Source: Niastella sp. OAS944 (GTDB taxonomy: Bacteria; Bacteroidota; Bacteroidia; Chitinophagales; Chitinophagaceae). From it: 64,000 bases of DNA. Shown here piece by piece: positions 45,195 through 53,911 of this stretch (position 1 is its first letter; every line of letters begins with the position of its first letter). A program made the position numbers and the translations under genes. Location of the stretch: contig JANUBW010000012.1 in the NCBI GenBank assembly GCA_024809215.1, forward strand, positions 124,001-188,000, written 5' to 3'. The notes beneath the pieces were generated by a model, which saw only the letters and a list, made by a program, of their open reading frames with translations, was not told the origin of the DNA and did no database searches.

Positions 45195-45704
45195 GACAGG
45201 ACAAGACGGAATTCTTCCTCTTGTCCTGTTTCTTTTTTAGCCTGGACCCCGCGCCCAGACTGTATATCAGCGAAACGGCTTCATTCAGTCGGGCGGTTCG
45301 AACTCCAAATCCGTCAATCGTCAAATTTTCGGGGTACATCGAACCAATTATTTCCCGCTTTTATAATGTCACCGTCCTTGTATAGCTGCTCAAGATTCAT
45401 CAGGTTTTGTAATCCTGCATTTAAAAGGCCGTCAAAGTCTACCGGTGTTTGTGTTGAATTGGTCAGTTTTCCCAATAGCTTTTCGATTTTTTCAGTGTAT
45501 TCTGCTTTCATTTTCCGGTAATCTTCCGGCTCTATTTTTTGCGTTGAAAGCAGATCACGTAAATAGGTTAACCTTGCCTTCCAAATCGGTGATCTGGTTG
45601 GAAATTTGTTTTTTGTCGTCCTGTAAATGATTTGTCTGCTCGTTCCAGGCCTCTTGCAGGGTGAGTTGATACAGTTTCTGAAAAATTCCTGCAAGTGCCT
45701 AAAA
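45157..45704 (-). pseudogene. Decayed serine recombinase (integrase) C-terminal remnant ending in tRNA-Arg
   Basis: Three consecutive frames together read like the C-terminus of a large serine recombinase. From 45704: ALAGIFQKLYQLTLQEAWNE and NHLQDDKKQISNQITDLEGK; after a frameshift near 45570, TYLRDLLSTQKIEPEDYRKM, KAEYTEKIEKLLGKL and LLNAGLQNLMNLEQLYKDGD; after a second shift near 45339, REIIGSMYPENLTIDGFGVR, TARLNEAVSLIYSLGAG and CLVTLSGFKPETF, with the stop inside the tRNA. The coiled-coil and RTxRLNEAVxLIYxLG motifs are typical of this family. The catalytic N-terminus and zinc ribbon are missing. It marks an old integration at the tRNA 3' end. Confidence 0.85.
45195..45238 (+). terminator. 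Terminator after tRNA-Arg
   Basis: ACAGGACAAG (45196-45205) pairs with CTTGTCCTGT (45220-45229), followed by TTCTTTTTT, starting directly after the CCA end. Confidence 0.85.
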
Positions 45705-45737
45705 AAACGGCCACCCCTAATTAAAGAGGCGGCCGTT
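45701..45737 (-). terminator. Terminator of the IPT-repeat gene
   Basis: On the minus strand AACGGCCGCC and GGTGGCCGTT (one G-T pair) close a stem followed by TTTTTTT, 24 bp after the stop codon. Confidence 0.85.
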
Positions 45738-45760
45738 GTATTATAACAATTTACCTATTT

Positions 45761-48700
45761 TTATTTAATAAGCACCGTCTTACTGAACGAACTTGAACCA
45801 TCACCCCACCAGATCATATAAATACCCGGCGCTACACCTGATAGATCCAGCCTTGTTTGGGAATTGCCGGGAATTATCTTCACATTCTGCACTAAATTTC
45901 CCATGGAGTTAGTGAGTTTGATCACTGCATTATTGGAACTAACAGGATGAGCTACCATTACATAACCTGTGGCAGGGTTTGGAGCAGCTAAGAGCATCCC
46001 AGGCGTAAAAGTAAACACACCCAGCGTATCTGATCCATTGTTAGTAATTACTTTCACCACTCCTGTTGCGCCGGACCCTACTTCAGCTGTAATGATAGAA
46101 TCAGTTACCGTATATGAGGCGGCTGGTGTACCGCCAAAGCTAACTGCTGTTACATTGGTGAAATTGGAACCTTTAATGCTCACCACAGTACCGCTACTGC
46201 CACTGGTTGGTGTAAACGAACTGATAATCGGCTGCAGGTTAGGAGTAACATAAGTAAACCCGCCAAGCGAAGCCGTTCCCTCCCCGGTGGTAACGCTTAC
46301 CGCCCCAGAAGTGGTGCCTACCGCTACTACCGCATTAATGGTTGAGTCGGAAACAACTGTAAACGATGAAACTGAAGTGCCGCCAATACTTACAATTGTT
46401 GCGCCAGTAAAATTCAAACCTTTTATAGTGATGGCCGTACCGCTGCTGCCACTGGTTGGTGTAAACGAACTGACAATCGGCTGCAGGTTAGGAGTAACAT
46501 AAGTAAACCCGCCAAGCGAAGCCGTTCCCTCCCCGGTGGTAACGCTTACCGCCCCAGAAGTGGTGCCTGCCGCTACTACCGCATTAATGGTTGAGTCGGA
46601 AACAACTGTAAACGATGAAACTGAAGTGCCACCAATGCTTACAATTGTTGCGCCAGTAAAATTCAAACCTTTTATAGTGAGGGCCGTACCGCTACTGCCA
46701 CTGGTTGGTGTAAACGAACTGATAATCGGTTGCAGGTTAGGAGTAACATAAGTAAACCCACCAAGCGAAGCGGTTCCGCCCGCGGTGGTAACGCTTAATG
46801 CGCCTGAACTGGTCCCTGCCGCCACCACTGCATTTATAACAGTATCGGAAACAACGGTAAAGGAGGAAGCAGCAATGCCGCCAATAGCTACAGCCGTGGC
46901 GCCGGTGAAATAATTACCCTTAATAGTGACAATCGTTCCGGTAGTTCCATTAGCTGGAGTGAAAGATCTAATACTGGGCACTGGTGTTGCCGCTATATAA
47001 GTAAAGTTGCCAAAAAGTTTACCCGCTGTGCTGTTCTCAACACGCACCTGTCCTGTTGAACCTAAACCAACCACTGCCCGTATTATTGTATCGCCCAATA
47101 TCGTATAGTAAACAGCTGCCGTTCCGCCAAAACTTACGGCTTTGGTACCGGTAAAATTAAATCCTTTGATGGTTACCACGGTGCCGGCTGTACCGCTGGT
47201 TGGGTTTATTGAATCTATATACGGAATTGGCCTTACGTAGATATACTGTGGACCTGGTGTGGATGTTCCTCCAGGGGTAGTTATTCTAATCCAACCAGAC
47301 TGGGTGCCTCTGGCTACAACTGCCCGGATTTCTTTATCGGAAACAACCGTGAAGGAAGCAGCGGGCGTGTCGCCATTGCCCCCTAGTAAAACAGCTGTAG
47401 CACCGGTAAAAAAGTTACCGGTAATAACAATGGTTTCTCCCACTGCAGTATAGTTGTCATATGCGCCTGCGATTGAAGTAACTTCAGGCTTTCCCGGAAG
47501 GTAAGTAAAGCCTCCCAGCGAATCAACTCCACCCGGTGTGGTTACTTTTATTGCACCCGTTGAACCGGAAAATACCACTGCTGTTATCGTTGTATCAGAC
47601 ACCACAGAAAATGAACTGGCTGGTGTGCCCCCAAAATACACCTGCGTGGCGCCGGTAAAGTTGGTTCCTTTTATAGTGATTGTTGTTCGTGGCAAAGCAC
47701 TGGCTGGGGTAAACGAACTGATATCTGGCCTTACATCAGGAGCAACATAGGTAAACCCACCAAGCGAAGCGGTTCCGCCAGGCGTTGTTACGCTTACTGC
47801 ACCCGAACTGGTCACTGCCGCTACTACGGCATTTATAACAGTATCGGAAACAACGGTAAACGAAGAGGCTGCTGTACCACCAATGCTTACAGCCGATGCT
47901 CCGGTGAAATAATTACCCTTAATAGTGACAATCGTTCCGGTAGTTCCATTAACAGGAGTAAAAGATCTAATATTAGGCAATGGTGTTGCTGCTATATACG
48001 AGAAACTGGGTGGCAACTTTACATAATCGCCTTCGCTGTTATTAACACGTACCTGGCCTGTTGAACCTAAGCCAACCACTGCCCGTATTATGGTATCGCC
48101 CTCTACCGTATAGGAAGCAGCCGCCGTTCCGCCAAAACTTACAGCGTTGGTACTGGTAAAATTAAATCCTTTGATGGTTACCAAGGTGCCTGCAGAACCG
48201 CTGGTTGGGGTTATAAAATCTATATAGGGAAATGGCCTTACGTAGATAAACTTCGGGTCTGATATGGATGTTCCTCCGGGGGTTGTTATTTTTACCCAGC
48301 CGTGCTGGGTGCCTCTGGCTACAACTGCCCGGATCTCTTTATCGGAAACAACCGTGAAGGAAGCTGCCGGCGTGTCGCCATTGCCCCCTAACAAAACAGC
48401 CGTAGCGCCGGTAAAAAAGTTACCGGTAATGACAATGGTTTCTCCCACTGCAGTCCAGTTTTCATATCCCCCTGCGATTGAAGTAACTTCAGGCTTTCCC
48501 GGAAGGTAAGTAAAGCCTCCCAGCGAATCAACTCCACCCGGAGTGGTTACTTTTATTGCACCCGTTGAACCTGAAAATACCACTGCCGTTATCGTTGTAT
48601 CAGACACCACAGAAAATGAACTGGCCGGCGTGCCGCCAAAATGTACCTGCGTAGCGCCGCTAAAGTTGTAACCCTTTATAGTGATTGTTGTTCGTGGTAA

Positions 48701-50107
48701 AGCACTGGCTGGAGTAAACGAACTGATATGCGGTCTCACATCAGGAGCAACATAAGTAAACCCGCCAAGCGAAGCGGTTCCACCCGCGGTGGTAACGCTT
48801 ATTGCACCCGAACTGGTGCCTGCCGCTACTACGGCATTAATAACCCCATCGGAAACAACGGTAAACGAGGAAGCCGCCGTACCGCCAATGGTTACAGCTG
48901 TAGCACCGGTGAAAAAGTTCCCTTTGATGGCAACAATAGTTCCTGTGGTTCCATTGACTGGAGTAAATGATGTAATACTGGGCACTGGCGTTGCCGCTAT
49001 ATAAGTAAAGTTGCCAAAAAGTTTACCCGCTGTGCTGTTCTCAACACGCACCTGTCCTGTTGAACCTAAACCAACCACTGCCCGTATTATTGTATCGCCC
49101 AATATCGTATAGTAAACAGCTGCCGTTCCGCCAAAACTTACGGCTTTGGTACCGGTAAAATTAAATCCTTTGATGGTTACCACGGTGCCGGCTGTACCGC
49201 TGGTTGGGTTTATTGAATCTATATACGGAATTGGCCTTACGTAGATATACTGTGGACCTGGTGTGGATGTTCCTCCAGGGGTAGTTATTCTAATCCAACC
49301 AGACTGGGTGCCTCTGGCTACAACTGCCCGGATTTCTTTATCGGAAACAACCGTGAAGGAAGCAGCGGGCGTGTCGCCATTGCCCCCTAGTAAAACAGTC
49401 GTAGCACCGGTAAAAAAGTTACCGGTAATAACAATGGTTTCTCCCACTGCAGTATAGTTGTCATATGCGCCTGCGATTGAAGTAACTTCAGGCTTTCCCG
49501 GAAGGTAAGTAAAGCCTCCCAGCGAATCAACTCCACCCGGTGTGGTTACTTTTATTGCACCCGTTGAACCGGAAAATACCACTGCTGTTATCGTTGTATC
49601 AGACACCACAGAAAATGAACTGGCTGGTGTGCCCCCAAAATACACCTGCGTGGCGCCGGTAAAGTTGGTTCCTTTTATAGTGATTGTTGTTCGTGGCAAA
49701 GCACTGGCTGGGGTAAACGAACTGATATCTGGCCTTACATCAGGAGCAACATAGGTAAACCCACCAAGCGAAGCGGTTCCGCCTGCAGTAGTAACGGTTA
49801 CTTCACCCGAACTGGTTCCCGCCGCTACTACGGCATTAATAACCCCATCGGAAACAACGGTAAACGAGGAAGCCGCCGTACCGCCAATGGTTACACTCGT
49901 AGCCCCTGTGAAATAAAAACCATTAATGGTAACGGTTGTACCAACGGTGCCACTGGTGGGCGTAAAGGATATAATGTTTGGTATTGCCCAAGACGCGGGC
50001 GAAAATCCAGCAAACGTTTGCGTGGAAAACAAAAAAGCAATAAAGACAAACAAACTTCTGAAACACAAAATTCCCGGGAATTTGGCACGGGGGTAGAGTT
50101 GGGGCAT
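45761..50107 (-). CDS. Secreted 16-domain IPT/TIG repeat protein with T9SS sorting domain
   Basis: The 1448-residue protein has a signal peptide (FVFIAFLFSTQTFAGFSPAS). Sixteen IPT/TIG immunoglobulin-like domains of about 83 residues follow (for example PNIISFTPTSGTVGTTVTIN, then GFYFTGATSVTIGGTAAS). Domains 1-4, 5-8 and 9-12 are three copies of one four-domain block with a 1002-bp period; 13 repeats the first type, and 14-16 are a newer tandem. The C-terminal 75 residues (LLAAPNPATGYVMVAHPVSS to the end) are a type IX secretion sorting domain. It is probably a cell-surface adhesin or sugar-binding scaffold, by analogy with other IPT-rich proteins; no catalytic domain is seen. Confidence 0.92.
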   Translation of the reverse strand: MPQLYPRAKFPGILCFRSLFVFIAFLFSTQTFAGFSPASWAIPNIISFTPTSGTVGTTVTINGFYFTGATSVTIGGTAASSFTVVSDGVINAVVAAGTSSGEVTVTTAGGTASLGGFTYVAPDVRPDISSFTPASALPRTTITIKGTNFTGATQVYFGGTPASSFSVVSDTTITAVVFSGSTGAIKVTTPGGVDSLGGFTYLPGKPEVTSIAGAYDNYTAVGETIVITGNFFTGATTVLLGGNGDTPAASFTVVSDKEIRAVVARGTQSGWIRITTPGGTSTPGPQYIYVRPIPYIDSINPTSGTAGTVVTIKGFNFTGTKAVSFGGTAAVYYTILGDTIIRAVVGLGSTGQVRVENSTAGKLFGNFTYIAATPVPSITSFTPVNGTTGTIVAIKGNFFTGATAVTIGGTAASSFTVVSDGVINAVVAAGTSSGAISVTTAGGTASLGGFTYVAPDVRPHISSFTPASALPRTTITIKGYNFSGATQVHFGGTPASSFSVVSDTTITAVVFSGSTGAIKVTTPGGVDSLGGFTYLPGKPEVTSIAGGYENWTAVGETIVITGNFFTGATAVLLGGNGDTPAASFTVVSDKEIRAVVARGTQHGWVKITTPGGTSISDPKFIYVRPFPYIDFITPTSGSAGTLVTIKGFNFTSTNAVSFGGTAAASYTVEGDTIIRAVVGLGSTGQVRVNNSEGDYVKLPPSFSYIAATPLPNIRSFTPVNGTTGTIVTIKGNYFTGASAVSIGGTAASSFTVVSDTVINAVVAAVTSSGAVSVTTPGGTASLGGFTYVAPDVRPDISSFTPASALPRTTITIKGTNFTGATQVYFGGTPASSFSVVSDTTITAVVFSGSTGAIKVTTPGGVDSLGGFTYLPGKPEVTSIAGAYDNYTAVGETIVITGNFFTGATAVLLGGNGDTPAASFTVVSDKEIRAVVARGTQSGWIRITTPGGTSTPGPQYIYVRPIPYIDSINPTSGTAGTVVTIKGFNFTGTKAVSFGGTAAVYYTILGDTIIRAVVGLGSTGQVRVENSTAGKLFGNFTYIAATPVPSIRSFTPANGTTGTIVTIKGNYFTGATAVAIGGIAASSFTVVSDTVINAVVAAGTSSGALSVTTAGGTASLGGFTYVTPNLQPIISSFTPTSGSSGTALTIKGLNFTGATIVSIGGTSVSSFTVVSDSTINAVVAAGTTSGAVSVTTGEGTASLGGFTYVTPNLQPIVSSFTPTSGSSGTAITIKGLNFTGATIVSIGGTSVSSFTVVSDSTINAVVAVGTTSGAVSVTTGEGTASLGGFTYVTPNLQPIISSFTPTSGSSGTVVSIKGSNFTNVTAVSFGGTPAASYTVTDSIITAEVGSGATGVVKVITNNGSDTLGVFTFTPGMLLAAPNPATGYVMVAHPVSSNNAVIKLTNSMGNLVQNVKIIPGNSQTRLDLSGVAPGIYMIWWGDGSSSFSKTVLIK
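46975..49770. repeat. 1002-bp super-repeat in the IPT gene, first and third copies nearly identical
   Basis: Aligning by eye, DNA at about 46990-47760 and 48994-49764 differs at only a few bases (offset 2004 bp), whereas the middle copy at about 47990-48760 differs at many. Identical landmarks include TTGGCCTTACGTAGATATAC at 47227 and 49231. Confidence 0.85.
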
Positions 50108-50207
50108 TTTTCAAGTGGATTTAGAATTCGCCAAATTTAACTAAACGAGGCGAGCCTTGCAACAACGTAATTTAAAAGTTGGGCAATTTTAGGCCATAAG
50201 TGCGGTG
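50108..50207. promoter_or_regulatory. Leader region of the IPT gene
   Basis: The 100 bp before the ATG are AT-rich and must hold the promoter if the gene is not read through from the array upstream. No strong -7 box is seen. Confidence 0.3.
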
Positions 50208-50600
50208 GAAGTTCTTTGAATTGAAAAAAAAGAACAGTTCTTTCAATTGGGAGCCCATAAAATTAAAAAGAATGTACAGTTTTTACACTCTCAGTTTTTC
50301 AATTGCGTGCACATTCAATTAAAAAGAATGTGCATTTTTTTCAATCAAATGCGCATTAAATTAAAAAGAATGAGGATTTTTTTCAATTAGAAGTTCTTTG
50401 AATTGAAAAAAAAGAACAGTTCTTTCAATTGGAAGCCCAATCAATTAAAAAGAATGTACAGTTTTTTCAATTGCGTGCACATTCAATTAAAAAGAATGTG
50501 CAGTTTTTTCAATCAAATGCTCATTAAATTAAAAAGAATGAGGTTTTTTTTCAATTAGAAGTTCTTACAATTAAAAAGAATTTACATTTTTTTCAATTGA
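50208..50600. repeat. AT-rich array of about nine hairpin units in a 182/168-bp higher-order repeat
   Basis: Each unit of about 42 bp holds a core (AATTAAAAA or AATTGAAAA) and, further on, its complement TTTTTTCAATT. Around the core lies a variable arm and its complement: TGCACATTC/GAATGTGCA (50308-50334 and 50476-50502, perfect), CTCATT/AATGAG (50520-50542), GTTCTTT/AAAGAAC (50393-50417). The two pairings are interleaved. Four units make a block, present at 50208-50389 and 50390-50557, with a partial third to 50600; the first copy has a 14-bp insertion. No coding frame spans it. Confidence 0.85.
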
Positions 50601-50833
50601 ATAAGCGCCCCTATAATAGAAATAAATTGATTTTCAGGCATTTAAACCATCGGCACGACTGTTCTTTATAAAGAATCGTATTTTGTACCGGTCTGCCTGC
50701 ATCAATTGAGTACAAACAACACTTATCCTCCCGCATTATTAACTAACCGGCCATTTATTCTAAGTACGCATACAGCATAACGATACAGTTTTTTAAAGAA
50801 GTAACTAATCCCCCGACCCGCAGCCGATGGTAC
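50601..50833. other. Spacer after the PUL operon
   Basis: Apart from a 14-bp perfect palindrome, TTCTTTATAAAGAA at 50662-50675, nothing is recognised. On the minus strand it is the 3' region of the GH43 gene, and no classical terminator is seen. Confidence 0.4.
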
Positions 50834-52801
50834 TTATTTGAACCGAATGGTTTTAATGTATGCAGAACGCGCAGCGCCTGCCGGATATTTTACAAATACA
50901 TCGTGACGGCCAGTAACCTTCCTTATCTTCTTACTAAATGCTTTCCAATTGCTTGATGCACCGGTGGCAGTAACTGGTATTGTAGCAATCAGTTGGCCGG
51001 TGGTTAAATCATCAAGCCAAATTTCAAGTTTACATGCAGTTGCCGCAGTTACCATAAGTTGTATTTGATTGGCCGGTTTATCATTTTTTCCTAATTCTAC
51101 GCCCGACACCATAAACCATCCGCCCGTTGCCGTATTTGCAGTCACTACTTTCTCTGATCCCTGTTGTATCGTTTGTACACCATAGTAATTGCTGTACCCG
51201 GCAGCGCAAAGAGAAGAAAATCCATCTTTGCACACAAAGAGGTCAAAATCGGCAGCCCGGCCTTCGGCAAACAAACCCACACTTGTACCTACCCACGAAT
51301 TATAACCAGGTTGTACTTTATCAAGCTTAACCGAACTTATGGGTGCTCCTACCTGCACCCAGGTATTTCCATCACGGCTGCACCAGGCTGTTAAATTGTG
51401 CTCCTTTCTCTCCAGCTTCAGCCAAACCGTATTCCCAAAATCGTTTACAATACTGCGATATGCAGTGTCTAACTGAAAAATGATTTTTTTACCCTTATCA
51501 TACCCGCTATAGAGTCTTATATAAACTGTTTGATTTCCGTTGGTGAGGTAAAGGCCCGCTTTGTTTGAAGAATCGCCTGCATTCACATCAACCCGGGTAA
51601 CTGCTGTATAGTAATGGTCTGTTTCCTTTTGCAGCACATGCGTTCTGTTGCTATCGGGTGTAAGACGTAACCAGCCTTTTTTTGCCGACAAGGAATATTG
51701 GTTTGCGGCTTTGCGGTTTAAAAAGTGCCACCAAATTTGCAAAGAATCATTATTGAAATAATCTGCATGAACACTTCGCCACAAAATACCGGACTGCGGC
51801 AGATCGGGTTTTTCAACCGGCGTGCTTACAGGCGCCATTCCCCATGGCCGGTTCCCTTCCCAAATAACCGGGTACAACGATGTTTGCCGCCCCATGCCCG
51901 ACCAATCGTCACTGCCATGCCGTTCATAGCTTTGACCAATCGTCCACCAGCTGCCATCGGCTAATTGCACCGGCGCTGCAATATGATTTGGGCTTCTGAA
52001 CCCTGTACGGGCATCTGTTATGGGTTTAAAAAAATTACCGAGCCGCTCCCATTTTGTTGAATCCGCTGTCAATGCGGAAGCCCGCAATACATACTGCCCG
52101 CCCGACACATCGCCCGCCGGAAAATAAAAATAATAACCGTTTCGTTTGCACATTACCGGTCCTTCTGCCCAGCTGTATTGTAAACCTGCATTGATCCAGT
52201 CAAGATTGATCACTGTATCCGTCAGTTGCCCATCTTTCCCAATGGCCTGAATACGGTTTGTTTTTTGCCCGTTCTTGATCAACATATAGGGTTTACCATC
52301 GTCATCTACAAATATGGAATTATCGTACCCTAATGGCCCGGTTACAGGATTTGTTTTTACCTGTACCGGCGCCGACCAGGGCCCTTCTGGCGAGCTGGCT
52401 TTGCAAAACCATTGGCCATTGGCCGAAAAATAGATCCAGTAAGAACCATAAAAATACGTGATGGCGCCCTGCCAGATGCCGGCGGAAGGTTTATCCGATA
52501 CCATACCTGCTGCAACCGGATAAACAATGCGACTGATCGCCTGCCAATGAACCAGGTCTTTGGAATGGTACACCGGCAGATAGGGCGTAAAATGAAAACT
52601 TGACCCGCAATGATAGAAATCGTCCCCAACTTTTAGTAAAGTTGGATCGGGATGATCGCCGGGCAAAACCGGATTTACGTATGTTCTTACCTGGTTGTAA
52701 TAAGCTGCTGAATCAACTATGCTGTTCTGCGCGCCTGCATTAATAGCGCTCAATGATATTATACTAATTAATACAGCGATCCGGTAATAATATCGATTCA
52801 T
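50834..52801 (-). CDS. GH43 glycoside hydrolase with C-terminal CBM6-like module
   Basis: From ATG 52801 (MNRYYYRIAVLISIISLSAI, signal peptide) the protein has 655 residues. The five-blade GH43 domain shows the catalytic base in NPVLPGDHPDPTLLKVGDDF, the pKa-setting Asp in GPLGYDNSIFVDDDGKPYML and the acid in SWAEGPVMCKRNGYYFY. A beta-sandwich of the beta-xylosidase C-terminal type (about residues 350-540) and a CBM6-like module (WFMVSGVELGKNDKPANQIQ to the end) follow. GH43 enzymes remove arabinose or xylose from arabinan or arabinoxylan; the exact specificity is not readable. It is the last gene of the SusCD operon, 41 bp after the DUF1735 gene. Confidence 0.93.
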   Translation of the reverse strand: MNRYYYRIAVLISIISLSAINAGAQNSIVDSAAYYNQVRTYVNPVLPGDHPDPTLLKVGDDFYHCGSSFHFTPYLPVYHSKDLVHWQAISRIVYPVAAGMVSDKPSAGIWQGAITYFYGSYWIYFSANGQWFCKASSPEGPWSAPVQVKTNPVTGPLGYDNSIFVDDDGKPYMLIKNGQKTNRIQAIGKDGQLTDTVINLDWINAGLQYSWAEGPVMCKRNGYYFYFPAGDVSGGQYVLRASALTADSTKWERLGNFFKPITDARTGFRSPNHIAAPVQLADGSWWTIGQSYERHGSDDWSGMGRQTSLYPVIWEGNRPWGMAPVSTPVEKPDLPQSGILWRSVHADYFNNDSLQIWWHFLNRKAANQYSLSAKKGWLRLTPDSNRTHVLQKETDHYYTAVTRVDVNAGDSSNKAGLYLTNGNQTVYIRLYSGYDKGKKIIFQLDTAYRSIVNDFGNTVWLKLERKEHNLTAWCSRDGNTWVQVGAPISSVKLDKVQPGYNSWVGTSVGLFAEGRAADFDLFVCKDGFSSLCAAGYSNYYGVQTIQQGSEKVVTANTATGGWFMVSGVELGKNDKPANQIQLMVTAATACKLEIWLDDLTTGQLIATIPVTATGASSNWKAFSKKIRKVTGRHDVFVKYPAGAARSAYIKTIRFK

Positions 52802-52842
52802 ATCCCGTACGGATGATTTTATAAATAACACAATTTTGTTTA

Positions 52843-53883
52843 TCAATTAACTATAAAAGGATTGAATGTTTCCATTTTAACGCCCCTGTCGCGCAATACA
52901 ATGGTGTCTTTAAACGCATGGGTAGTTGTACCAAAATTTGCCTGGTATTGCAGGTACAACACATCTCTTTTTTCATTACCCCACATATCGCCTTTTTTTA
53001 CCAGTTCACCTGCTCCGGTAACGGTATAAGTGGCAGCTGCGGGGTTAACAATTGTACATTTGCCCTGGTCGTTGAACCGCAGCAGCAATTGAAAGGGCAC
53101 ATCGGTATTGCCACGGTTCTTTGTTTTGAGCGAAACAGCTACTTCGTTCATTGATGTTGTTACCATGCTACATAATTCATCTTTCTCCACGTACTGAGCA
53201 TGATATACTACCGTTGTATCGAGTGAAGAATTACCGCCGGCGCCTTTTACATTATCGATCCCTCTGCGCAAATACGTACCATGATACGGGTTAATATACT
53301 TTACAGCATAAAGAATATAATCTTTTGGTTGCGTGATCCAGTCACCTGCATTACGCCGGTCTGCGTCTTTCAGATCGCTTTTTCCACTGAGAACGGAATC
53401 GGCATTTACTACGCCGGTTATACGTAAAGGAATTACAAACGTGTTTTTAATGGAACGCGGGTCCTGGAAGAAAGCATCTGTTAATTGTACTTCCAATCCG
53501 CCCATTAGTTTGCCCGAAGGGATTATGATCTTTTGCTCTTTGCCAGCCGGCAGTGAATAATAGTTATCGGGCATGGCCACTACATTATCGCCGGTAGCGG
53601 CATCAAATTTGAGCCGGCGTGTAAGCGCAGTATCAACCACCACACTTAATGATACTTCCTTTTTGTTTTCGTACACGCCACCCATGGTTGCCATAATGAG
53701 ACATTTATGCTGGTTATCGAGCGTATTATCATATATATCTTCTCCCAGTATCAGTGTTTTTATGGGCGACTGATAGGGAAAGTAAACAGTGGTGTATTTA
53801 TAGTCGGGAAATACGGAATCTTTATTTGAACAGGAATAACAGATCACCAGGATAATACATAACAGCAATATTATTTTTTTCAT
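52843..53883 (-). CDS. DUF1735 lipoprotein of the PUL
   Basis: The 346-residue protein has a lipobox (MKKIILLLCIILVICYSCSN). Residues 40-200 contain a DUF1735-like domain (MPDNYYSLPAGKEQKIIIPS, GKLMGGLEVQLTDAFF, FVIPLRITGV), and the rest resembles DUF5627 (YILYAVKYINPYHGTYLRRG). Such proteins are encoded after SusD genes and are thought to bind glycan on the cell surface, in the manner of SusE/SusF. It is 28 bp after susD and ends 41 bp before GH43. Confidence 0.88.
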   Translation of the reverse strand: MKKIILLLCIILVICYSCSNKDSVFPDYKYTTVYFPYQSPIKTLILGEDIYDNTLDNQHKCLIMATMGGVYENKKEVSLSVVVDTALTRRLKFDAATGDNVVAMPDNYYSLPAGKEQKIIIPSGKLMGGLEVQLTDAFFQDPRSIKNTFVIPLRITGVVNADSVLSGKSDLKDADRRNAGDWITQPKDYILYAVKYINPYHGTYLRRGIDNVKGAGGNSSLDTTVVYHAQYVEKDELCSMVTTSMNEVAVSLKTKNRGNTDVPFQLLLRFNDQGKCTIVNPAAATYTVTGAGELVKKGDMWGNEKRDVLYLQYQANFGTTTHAFKDTIVLRDRGVKMETFNPFIVN

Positions 53884-53911
53884 TGTATTTACTTTATAGT
53901 TTTAATACACG

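Noticed and set aside
45314-45694. A 126-residue intact gene
   Set aside because: Only its middle part reads as recombinase; both ends switch frame relative to the family, so it is part of a frameshifted pseudogene.
45969-49754. Many short plus-strand frames across the IPT gene
   Set aside because: They recur with the IPT repeat period and are shadows of the minus-strand gene.
50208-50600. CRISPR array
   Set aside because: The repeated part is not constant in length, the intervals are about 10 bp and themselves repeat, and no cas gene is near.
52802-52846. Upstream TTG start of the GH43 gene overlapping the DUF1735 stop
   Set aside because: The extension precedes a normal signal peptide that begins at the ATG at 52801.
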